From assembly GCF_006439015.1 (NCBI RefSeq), contig NZ_RCZG01000003.1:125278-189277 (forward strand): a stretch of DNA of 64,000 bases. The letters are read 5' to 3'. Below are positions 26,724 through 33,375 of this stretch, in pieces. How positions within the stretch are numbered: the first letter of the stretch is position 1; every line of letters begins with the position of its first letter. The notes beneath the pieces are model-generated. The model did no database searches, was not told the DNA's origin, and saw nothing but the letters and a program-made list of their open reading frames with translations. The DNA is from Mycolicibacterium hodleri (lineage in GTDB: Bacteria; Actinomycetota; Actinomycetes; Mycobacteriales; Mycobacteriaceae). The position numbers and the translations under genes were made by a program.

Positions 26724-28133
26724 CTACCCGAAGATCTTGCCGGGGTTGAGGATTCCGGCTGGATCGAGGGCAGCCTTGATCGCCCGGTGCATTGACATCA
26801 CCGTCGGCGACAACTCGTTCACCAGGCCACCCCGCTTGAGCAGGCCGACGCCATGCTCACCGGTGATGGTGCCGCCAAGGGACAATGCGGCGTCGAGAAT
26901 GCCGTCGAAGGCGGCGTGGATCCGCAGCCACAGGTCTTCATCGTCGTCGGGGGGACCGATGATCAAGGGGTGCAGGTTGCCGTCACCGGCGTGCGCGATG
27001 TTCGCGATCTGCACACCGTGTCGTGCCGCCAGCGCCTCGATGCGGGCCAGCATCTCCGGGACGTGTCCCTTGGGTACGCAGACATCCTCGGTGATCACCG
27101 GCCCCAGCCGCTCGAGCGCCGGGTAGGCCAAGCGACGGGCCGCAAACAGGGCATCGGCCTCTCCCGCGTCAGTCGACCGTTCGGCCCAGCAGGCGCCGCT
27201 GGCGCGGAAGAGTTCGACGATGGTCTCGGCGTGTGCGGTACAGGTGGGCTCGGGATCGTCGACCCGCGCAAGGAGCAGGACGTCTCCCGCGGCCGTCAGG
27301 CCCATCTGCTTCCAATCGTCCACGGCGCGTAAACAATAGCGGTCCATGAGTTCGAGCGCCGACGGCGTGATGCCTGCCGCACCGACCGCGCGCACCGCGG
27401 TACCGGCAGTCACCAGTGACGGGAAGAAGCCCGCCACCGTGATGGGTGGGCTGGGCAAGCTGCGCAGGCGGACGGTGATCTCGGTGACGATGCCCAGCGT
27501 GCCCTCGGATCCGACGAGCAGGCTCACCAGGTCGTAGCCGGCGACGCCCTTTGCGGTCCGGCGGCCGATGCGCACCACGTCCGCCGACCCGGTGACCACC
27601 TCGAGCTCGAGCACGTATTCCCCTGTTACGCCGTACTTTACGCAACACACCCCGCCGGCGTTGGTGGCCACGTTTCCGCCGAGCGTGGACCAGGGCGAAC
27701 TCGCGGGATCCGGTGGATACCAGAGCCCATGTTCTGCCACGGCCGCCCGAAGAGCGTCGTTCACCACTCCCGGCTGGACCACGGCGAGGCGTTCCAGCGG
27801 ATTGATCTCAAGGATCTCTGACATCGCCTCCAGAGAAAGCACCACGCAGCCGTCGATGGCGTTCGCGCCGCCCGACAGCCCGGTGCCCGCTCCACGCGGC
27901 ACGACGGGGATGCGGTGTCGCAGACAGATCTCGACCACCCGACGGACCTCGTCGGTGCTGCGGGCACGCACGACGGCTGCGGGCTCCCCGGCTGGCGCAC
28001 CGGCCGCCTGATCCCGGCTGAGGCTGCGTGCGACGTCAGCGTCGGTGATCACCCGTCCCTCGGCCAGCTCGGTCTGGAGGTCCTGGATGACGGTGTCGGC
28101 GGCGCTCATCCGTGGCTGAGCCGGTGTCGTCAT
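26724..28133 (-). CDS. FAD-linked oxidase, GlcD/D-lactate dehydrogenase-like
   Basis: Flavoprotein of 469 residues oxidising a 2-hydroxy acid such as glycolate or D-lactate. The PCMH-type FAD domain shows VVPRGAGTGLSGGANA near residue 79 and the GSEGTLGIVTEITVRL segment. The C-terminal FAD-oxidase domain has HAGDGNLHPL and ITGEHGVG, where His and Glu bind metal or substrate. It resembles a single-gene oxidase such as M. tuberculosis Rv2280 and lacks GlcE/GlcF partners beside it, unlike the paralogue at 46702-48198. M9 is an alternative start. Confidence 0.87.
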   Translation of the reverse strand: MTTPAQPRMSAADTVIQDLQTELAEGRVITDADVARSLSRDQAAGAPAGEPAAVVRARSTDEVRRVVEICLRHRIPVVPRGAGTGLSGGANAIDGCVVLSLEAMSEILEINPLERLAVVQPGVVNDALRAAVAEHGLWYPPDPASSPWSTLGGNVATNAGGVCCVKYGVTGEYVLELEVVTGSADVVRIGRRTAKGVAGYDLVSLLVGSEGTLGIVTEITVRLRSLPSPPITVAGFFPSLVTAGTAVRAVGAAGITPSALELMDRYCLRAVDDWKQMGLTAAGDVLLLARVDDPEPTCTAHAETIVELFRASGACWAERSTDAGEADALFAARRLAYPALERLGPVITEDVCVPKGHVPEMLARIEALAARHGVQIANIAHAGDGNLHPLIIGPPDDDEDLWLRIHAAFDGILDAALSLGGTITGEHGVGLLKRGGLVNELSPTVMSMHRAIKAALDPAGILNPGKIFG

Positions 28134-28358
28134 GCGCTGCCTTCCCTCCAGTTGTTCGGAGACGCGTGTCGTGTAGCCGGTGCAAGGAAGATAAGTACGT
28201 CAGCTTCCGGCAGCACCCGCTACTGGAAGGCTAACCGGATCAGGCTGACCCACAGGGCGGAGCCCGCCGCAGGAGTGATCAAACGCGTACGCATCCGCGC
28301 GGTTGCCAACGAATTTGACTCTGGTACTCGCTGATTGGCGCAGCGTACGTCCGTCGTA

Positions 28359-28784
28359 TCACTCCTCGTTGGTGCGCAGTTCCCAGGGCTGCATGCCGAT
28401 GACATCAGCCAGGTTGCGCTGCAGTGCGACGCCGGCTGGCAGCGTGCGGTAGAAGATGCTCACCTCGGCGATCTTGCCGTCCCCGTCAAGCAGGACGAAG
28501 AAGATCCCGTTCACCGCGGCGTCTCCGACTTGCAGACGGAAGTGTGCGGCGTGGTGGGTCTCGCCGCTGAGGACCTCCAGATAGGAGTCGTCGGACGACA
28601 GTCCGTTGACGGTCTTGATGGTTTTCACCGCGACCTCGCGGCCGGCGACTGGCTCATCGCCGAACGGGCCGTACAGCACCACGTCCTCGGCGAGCAGGCG
28701 GGTCAGGGTGTGCCTGTCTGCGCCGCCGTTGATGCAGTCGACGAAGGCCTCCAACGTGTCGCGGTGCGGGGCGAACGTGGTCAT
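28359..28784 (-). CDS. NTF2-like (SnoaL-fold) protein, copy 1
   Basis: A 141-residue cone-fold protein with a MTTFAPHRDT opening, AEDVVLYGPFGDEP in the middle and GKIAEVSI near the end. Such proteins act as small isomerases, hydrolases or ligand carriers; function here is unknown. It is a paralogue of the gene at 32557-32979, the first ten residues being identical and the total identity roughly half by eye. It lies four bases after the SDR-a gene stop and is the last gene of the MarR-linked operon. Confidence 0.72.
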   Translation of the reverse strand: MTTFAPHRDTLEAFVDCINGGADRHTLTRLLAEDVVLYGPFGDEPVAGREVAVKTIKTVNGLSSDDSYLEVLSGETHHAAHFRLQVGDAAVNGIFFVLLDGDGKIAEVSIFYRTLPAGVALQRNLADVIGMQPWELRTNEE

Positions 28785-28788
28785 GGGG

Positions 28789-29724
28789 TCAGACCTCCGG
28801 GAAGTAGTTGCCGTTGTCCAAATCGGCGAACAGGCCGGGCTCAGCGGGTTCCCAGCCCAGGGCCTCGCGGGTAATGAGGCTGGACGCCGGGAGGTCCATC
28901 GTGACCAGATTCGTGAACATCCCGAAGTACCCCGGCAGCATCAGAACATCCGCGGGAATGCTCGTGGCGGGCAGGCCCAGACGGCTGCCAATGGCCTCGG
29001 CGATCTCACGGAACGGGACGCCTCCATCCTGAACCGCGTGCCAATATCTGCCAGCCGGGCCCTTCTCCAACGCCAAACGGAACAAGCGGGCGACATCGCG
29101 GATGTGCACGGCGTTCCACACGTTCATGCCGTCTCCGGGGTAGCCGGCGAAGCCTCTGTCCCGCGCGAGCGCGATGAGCCCTGGGAGAAAGCCAGCACTA
29201 TCGGTCGTGCTGTGCGCGATGAGCGGAAGCCGCACGATCGAAGACCGCACTCCCCGCTCGGAAAGGCCAACTACAGCCCGTTCCACGACGTTCCGAACAC
29301 GCAGCGTGCCCTTGAACTCCTCCCCGCTGGGAAGGGCCGGGTCTTCCTCGGTGGCCGGCCGGCCCAGGTTTCCGGGCGAGCCGATACTGCCCGCTGCGAC
29401 CAGCGGCTTTCCGGTCCCTTCGAGTGCCTCGCCGTAGGCAAGCATGATCGGCAGCTCCGCGGCGGCCACGGCGTCCATCCCGCCGGAGGGAAGCAGGTCT
29501 TGCCTGTGCGCGACGTGGATGACGCCGTCGGCGTTCGCGGCCGCCGCCTTGAGGCTGTCGAGGTCGCCGAGGTCGCCGCGACGCACCGTCGCGCCTTGCG
29601 CGGACAGGGTCGCCGCGGACGCGTCCGACCGAGCCAGGCCGGTGACCTGGTGCCCGGCGGCGATGAGCTCGGGGATGATGTACGAACCGGCATGGCCGGT
29701 TCCGCCAGTGACTAAAACGTGCAT
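28789..29724 (-). CDS. NAD(P)-binding atypical SDR (epimerase/NmrA-like)
   Basis: A 311-residue extended-type SDR. The N-terminal Rossmann motif is VLVTGGTGHAGSYI, and LARSD after beta-2 may favour NADP. A segment VWNAVHIRDVARLF matches the substrate domain of extended SDRs. The usual YxxxK pair is not obvious, as in SDR-a5 and similar groups. The ATG at 29724 has AAAGGAC upstream; the long open frame before it is a shadow of the next gene. It lies in a unit with the F420-type reductase 28 bases upstream and the NTF2-like gene 4 bases downstream. Confidence 0.8.
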   Translation of the reverse strand: MHVLVTGGTGHAGSYIIPELIAAGHQVTGLARSDASAATLSAQGATVRRGDLGDLDSLKAAAANADGVIHVAHRQDLLPSGGMDAVAAAELPIMLAYGEALEGTGKPLVAAGSIGSPGNLGRPATEEDPALPSGEEFKGTLRVRNVVERAVVGLSERGVRSSIVRLPLIAHSTTDSAGFLPGLIALARDRGFAGYPGDGMNVWNAVHIRDVARLFRLALEKGPAGRYWHAVQDGGVPFREIAEAIGSRLGLPATSIPADVLMLPGYFGMFTNLVTMDLPASSLITREALGWEPAEPGLFADLDNGNYFPEV

Positions 29725-29752
29725 GTGACAGTCCTTTTGAGGGTTGGGTTCG

Positions 29753-30385
29753 TCAGCTGAGAACGTTGACTCCGAGGGCGAAGTTGGTGTGCTTGACGGA
29801 GTGGGCGACAAGGCCCAGTTGCAGGAGGGCGGCGTTCTCGATTGCTCGCGCCATGTAGAGCTGACCGGCGTCCAGCGGGCGCAGTCCGAGGCTCTCGATG
29901 AACGCCGACACGCGTGCCTTTGCCTGTGCGTCGTCGCCTGCGATGAACACGTCCAGTGGGCGACCTTCGATTGAGCCGGCCGCCAGAACACCTGCGAACA
30001 GGGTGTTGAACGCCTTGACGACATGCGCGCCGGCGGGTGCAGCCTTGGCGATCTCCTGCGCGCCGGAGCTGCCCTCGGGGGTGACGAAGCCCAGGGCATC
30101 GGGGGTGATGGGGTTGGTGATGTCGATGATGACCTTGCCGCTCAACGCGTCCCCGTACCCACCAACCACCGCCGCCGCGCTGGCGTACGGCACGGCGAGG
30201 ATGACGATGTCCCCGGTCGGGGCGGTGTCGGATGCCCCGACGGTGGCGCCGCCGAGGGCGGCGGCCAGTTCGTTGGCCTTGACCGGGTCGCGGCCGATGA
30301 TCTCGACGGCGTGGCCGCCGGCGATTGCCCGGTCGGCCAGGGCTCTGGTCATGTTCCCCAGGCCGATGATGCTGATGCTGCTCAT
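29753..30385 (-). CDS. F420-dependent NADP oxidoreductase-family protein
   Basis: A 210-residue protein of the Fno/NpdG-related NADP-binding family (F420_oxidored domain). The N-terminal Rossmann motif IGLGNMTRALADRAI is followed by IIGRD and VILAVPYAS, and the middle has ITNPIT and VVKAFNT, which are typical of this family. Many bacterial members reduce NADP with F420H2 or, in non-F420 hosts, act as NADP-linked reductases. Mycobacteria make F420, so either is possible. It heads the three-gene operon and diverges from the MarR gene across a 94-base region holding two inverted repeats. Confidence 0.85.
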   Translation of the reverse strand: MSSISIIGLGNMTRALADRAIAGGHAVEIIGRDPVKANELAAALGGATVGASDTAPTGDIVILAVPYASAAAVVGGYGDALSGKVIIDITNPITPDALGFVTPEGSSGAQEIAKAAPAGAHVVKAFNTLFAGVLAAGSIEGRPLDVFIAGDDAQAKARVSAFIESLGLRPLDAGQLYMARAIENAALLQLGLVAHSVKHTNFALGVNVLS

Positions 30386-30416
30386 GACGTGTCCTGTCTT
30401 GGTTGAGTATCGAAAA

Positions 30417-30461
30417 GGTTGATGACTCAACCATACGCACAATTGGTGATGCGTCAACCAA
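30417..30461. promoter_or_regulatory. Probable MarR operators between divergent genes
   Basis: Two related inverted repeats lie in the 94-base region between the F420-type reductase and marR. One is GGTTGATGACTCAACC at 30417-30432, with six-base arms perfectly paired. The other is TTGGTGATGCGTCAACCAA at 30443-30461, with arms TTGGT/ACCAA. Both use the GGTTGA/TCAACC half-site, and they are 26 bases apart centre to centre. The encoded MarR protein is the likely binder, controlling both directions; this is inference. Confidence 0.6.
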
Positions 30462-30479
30462 CCGGCGTAAGATGGGGCT

Positions 30480-30962
30480 GTGGAACCGAAGTGGCTGAAC
30501 GCTCGTGAAGACCGCGCCTGGGGGGCCTTCATCCACGCACATGATCAGATCGAGGCCCACCTGAACCGGCGCCTACAGAAATCGGGCCTGTCCGGAGCCG
30601 ACTACACGGTCCTGGCGTCGCTCTCGGCTCTCGACGGGGACCGCATGCCCGCCCACGCCTTGTGCAACGCACTGGGCTGGGAGAAGAGCCGTCTCTCCCA
30701 CCAACTGCGGCGCATGGAGAAGGACGGGCTGATCGCTCGCGCGCCCAACCCCGACGACGCCCGCAGCACCATGGTCTGCCTGCTACCGGATGGCCGCGCC
30801 GCCATCGAGAAGGCGGCTCCCGGACACGTGGGGGACGTCCGCCGTAACTTCATCGACCTGTTCACCCCGGCCGAGCTCGACATGCTCGCCACGCTCAACG
30901 AACGAATCCTGCGCCACCTCGCAGAAGACGACGACTCCCCCGCCGAACACCAGCCTTCATAA
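30480..30962 (+). CDS. MarR-family transcriptional regulator
   Basis: A 160-residue winged-helix regulator. The DNA-binding part has DYTVLASLSALDG, LCNALGWEKSRLSHQLRRME and the wing LIARAPNPDDAR. It probably senses a phenolic or other small lipophilic molecule or redox state, as MarR proteins do. The start is GTG 30480. It diverges from the F420-reductase/SDR/NTF2 operon and is convergent with the TetR gene downstream. Confidence 0.88.
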   Translation: MEPKWLNAREDRAWGAFIHAHDQIEAHLNRRLQKSGLSGADYTVLASLSALDGDRMPAHALCNALGWEKSRLSHQLRRMEKDGLIARAPNPDDARSTMVCLLPDGRAAIEKAAPGHVGDVRRNFIDLFTPAELDMLATLNERILRHLAEDDDSPAEHQPS

Positions 30963-31055
30963 CCGTCATGGGCGGTGACGCTGGAGACCGCCGAGATCAT
31001 TTCTGTCGCAACGGAAGTCGGCCAGCGCGTCTCGGCTGACGATCGACGCGCGGCG

Positions 31056-31640
31056 TCAACTTCGGCTGAGCTCGCCGCCGGGGATGGCGTTGTCGATGAG
31101 GACGACGGCGATGGCGGCGGCGGTGGCGAAGGTTTCGGTGTCGAGGACTCGGTTGCGGGCCGAGGCGCCATCCAAGAGAAGCGCTAGTTGTTCGCCGAGC
31201 TGTTCGGGGTCGGCGGCGCCGGCCTCGCGCGCAGCTTGGGTGAGCCGCGCGGCGAAGGCTTTCTTGTAGTCCCGGGCGTGTACGCGTGCAGGGTGGCTGG
31301 GGTCGTGGAGCTCGACGGCCGCCGCGATGAACGGACACAGCGGCGCGTGGATGTCGAAGACGGCCAGGAGCCGCTCGCGCGGTGTGAGGTCGGTGCGGTC
31401 GAATACCTCGGGCAGGACGTCGGGATCGAACCGACGGAGGTGTTCGGCGATCAGCTCGTCCTTGCCGGCGAAGTGCTGGTAGAACGTCCGCTTGGACACC
31501 TGGGCCGCCGCACAGAGCTGGTCCATGCCGGTTGAGTTGATGCCCTGATCGCGGAACAGTTCTCGTGACGCGGCGACGATGCGCTCCCGTGCGCCCCTGC
31601 CGCGGCGCAGGCCGCGCGGACCCTTCCCCAACTCCGCCAT
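31056..31640 (-). CDS. TetR-family transcriptional regulator
   Basis: A 194-residue regulator. The N-terminal helix-turn-helix has RIVAASRELFRDQGI and VSKRTFYQHFAGKDELI. The C-terminal ligand domain is variable. The start is ATG 31640 (MAELGKG); an in-frame ATG at 31679 lies in the repeat-bearing promoter region. It diverges from the SDR gene at 31763, which it probably represses. Two copies of a 12-bp sequence lie in the shared intergenic region. Confidence 0.88.
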   Translation of the reverse strand: MAELGKGPRGLRRGRGARERIVAASRELFRDQGINSTGMDQLCAAAQVSKRTFYQHFAGKDELIAEHLRRFDPDVLPEVFDRTDLTPRERLLAVFDIHAPLCPFIAAAVELHDPSHPARVHARDYKKAFAARLTQAAREAGAADPEQLGEQLALLLDGASARNRVLDTETFATAAAIAVVLIDNAIPGGELSRS

Positions 31641-31668
31641 ACCCCAGCGTAAACCAGTTTGGTACGAA

Positions 31669-31734
31669 TCGGTGTACATAGATTGCGCTCGGCGAGATCT
31701 TGCCCTACGTTAAGGACACGGCTCGGTGTACATA
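31669..31734. promoter_or_regulatory. Direct repeats in the TetR/SDR intergenic region
   Basis: The 12-mer TCGGTGTACATA occurs exactly twice, at 31669-31680 and 31723-31734, 54 bases apart. Each contains the palindrome TGTACA. The first is preceded by TTTGGTACGAA, giving partial dyad symmetry. The placement suits binding by the divergent TetR regulator to both promoters; alternatively one copy could overlap the -10 region of the SDR promoter. Confidence 0.5.
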
Positions 31735-31762
31735 ACATCGGCGGACTTGAATGGAGAAGATC

Positions 31763-32497
31763 ATGGGAAAGCTCGATGGCAAGGTCGCGGTGATCACCGG
31801 CGCAACGAGTGGCATGGCCCTGGCCGGTGCCAAGTTGTTCGTCGAGGAAGGGGCTCACGTCTTCATCACGGGCCGACGCAAGGACGAGCTGGATCAGGCC
31901 GTCGAACAGATCGGCCGCAATGTCACTGGTGTGCAAGGCAATTCGGCCGACCTCGGCGATCTGGACCGTTTGTTCGACACGGTCAAGCAGGAAAAGGGCG
32001 CAATCGACGTGTTGTGGGCGAGCGCCGGGACGGGTGCGCAGGGCCAGCTCGGCGAGATCACCGAGGAGGACTTCGATGCCGCCTTCACGTTGAACGCGCG
32101 CGGCACGCTCTTCACGGTCCAGAAGGCGCTGCCACTGTTCAACGATGGCGGCTCGATCTTCATGACCGGATCGAACGCTTCGCTTCGGGGCTACCCCAAT
32201 TGGAGTGTGTACGCGGGAAGCAAGGCCGTGCTGCCCGCCTACGCACGGGTGTGGGTATCGGAGTTGAGGGACCGCAAGATCCGGGTGAACGTGCTGACCC
32301 CCGGCCAGGTCGCCTCGCCGATGTTGGCGCAGGTGATGGACGAAGAGGCGAAGGCGCAATTCGAGTCCGTGATCCCGCGGCGAGAGATGGGTCGCCCAGA
32401 GGAGATCGCGTCAGCCGCATTGTTCCTCGCCTCCGATGACTCCGGCTATGTCAATGGTCACGAGCTGGTGGTCGACGGCGGGACCACGGTGATCTAG
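31763..32497 (+). CDS. SDR-family oxidoreductase
   Basis: A 244-residue classical SDR. The cofactor motif reads TGATSGMALA instead of the usual TGxxxGIG, but the catalytic YAGSK and the conserved Ser (MTGSNAS) are intact, and TGRRKDE after beta-2 suggests NADP(H). This group (KR-like, often annotated as 'SDR under TetR control') has unknown substrates. I chose ATG 31763 because the earlier ATG at 31751 lies inside a GGAGAAG ribosome-binding site. It is divergent from the TetR gene and followed after 59 bases by an NTF2-like gene. Confidence 0.85.
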   Translation: MGKLDGKVAVITGATSGMALAGAKLFVEEGAHVFITGRRKDELDQAVEQIGRNVTGVQGNSADLGDLDRLFDTVKQEKGAIDVLWASAGTGAQGQLGEITEEDFDAAFTLNARGTLFTVQKALPLFNDGGSIFMTGSNASLRGYPNWSVYAGSKAVLPAYARVWVSELRDRKIRVNVLTPGQVASPMLAQVMDEEAKAQFESVIPRREMGRPEEIASAALFLASDDSGYVNGHELVVDGGTTVI

Positions 32498-32556
32498 TGA
32501 GCGACAACGGGATTCATTCTCACCACCACAATCAATAACGGACCTCGGGAGTAATC

Positions 32557-32979
32557 ATGACTACGTTCGCCCCGCACCGCGACACCGTGAAATCCTTCGT
32601 CGACGCCATGCACGGCGGCGCAGACAAAGACGCTCTCTCCAGCATCCTGGCCGAGGACGTGGTGCTGTACGGCCCGCTCAGTGACGAGCCGGTCACCGGC
32701 CGCGAGGCAGTGCTGGAAGCCATGCGAGGGGTCGGCGGGGCGGCCGACCTCAAGTACAAGGAAGTCCTCACGGGCGAAACGCACCACGCCGCGTACTTCC
32801 GGCTGCAGATCGAGGACACCGTGGTCGACGGGATGGACTACATCCTGCTCGACGCAGACGGCAAGATCGCCGAGGTGACCATATGGTGGCGCCCACTGCC
32901 GTCCGGCGTCCAGATGCAGGCGCACCTAGCCGGTCTCCTCGGCATGCAGCGCTGGAGGCTTCTCACTGATGTGCAGTAA
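32557..32979 (+). CDS. NTF2-like (SnoaL-fold) protein, copy 2
   Basis: A 140-residue paralogue of the gene at 28359-28784, with the same MTTFAPHRDT start, AEDVVLYGPLSDEP, GETHHAAYFRLQ and GKIAEVTI. It is expected to have a cone-shaped ligand pocket; no catalytic residues can be assigned. A GGGAG lies upstream of the ATG. It follows the TetR-controlled SDR, which parallels copy 1 behind an oxidoreductase in the MarR-controlled operon. Confidence 0.75.
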   Translation: MTTFAPHRDTVKSFVDAMHGGADKDALSSILAEDVVLYGPLSDEPVTGREAVLEAMRGVGGAADLKYKEVLTGETHHAAYFRLQIEDTVVDGMDYILLDADGKIAEVTIWWRPLPSGVQMQAHLAGLLGMQRWRLLTDVQ

Positions 32980-33096
32980 CTGGCGGCGCAATTATCTGTA
33001 CGCTTCCGACCGGTCGATCGCCCCGTTGTCCCCCCGATATCGACTACGCCGCCTACCATCAATACGCACCTAGACCATGGCCAAGGGGGTACGACG

Positions 33097-33375
33097 GTGA
33101 CCACTCCACTCGAACAGTTCATCGCGAAGGTACGCGCCGACGAGGCTCTCAGACACAAGGTGTTCTTCGCCGAGGCGGAGGCGGCCAATGCGCTTGAGGC
33201 GCTGAAAAGGATCGCCGCCGACGAGGGATTCGACCTCGACGCGTCCACCCCATCGGCGGGCGCCGCGCCGACCCCGACCTCCGCGGAGTTGGAAAGCAGT
33301 TGCGGCATCGTCAGCGCAACGTGTTGCTACACCTTCACGTCGACCTACATCGTCGAAGAAGCGTTGGGACAGTAA
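33097..33375 (+). CDS. lanA: Lanthipeptide precursor with Nif11-like leader
   Basis: A 92-residue peptide. Residues 5-50 (LEQFIAKVRADEALR onward, then LKRIAADEGFDLD) match the Nif11-type leader pattern, which is helical, charged and ends in a 'GF' segment. A Pro/Ala/Thr hinge follows, then a C-terminal core with Cys69, Cys76 and Cys77 and several Ser/Thr (S67, S68, S73, T75, T79, T81, S82, T83). Up to three (methyl)lanthionine rings are possible. No double-Gly is present; a Gly55-Ala56 site could serve instead. The GTG start has AGGGGG upstream. The LanM gene directly follows and overlaps it, which supports the role; ring pattern and activity are unknown. Confidence 0.82.
   Translation: MTTPLEQFIAKVRADEALRHKVFFAEAEAANALEALKRIAADEGFDLDASTPSAGAAPTPTSAELESSCGIVSATCCYTFTSTYIVEEALGQ

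Noticed and set aside
29753..30385. F420-type reductase as a lanthipeptide dehydroalanine reductase (LanJ)
   Set aside because: It belongs to the Fno/NpdG family, not to the luciferase-like F420 enzymes used as LanJC, and it lies in a separate operon under its own MarR regulator.
31451..32359. 302-codon minus-strand frame opposite the SDR and TetR genes
   Set aside because: It spans two divergent genes and a promoter region in the antisense direction; composition is that of a shadow frame.
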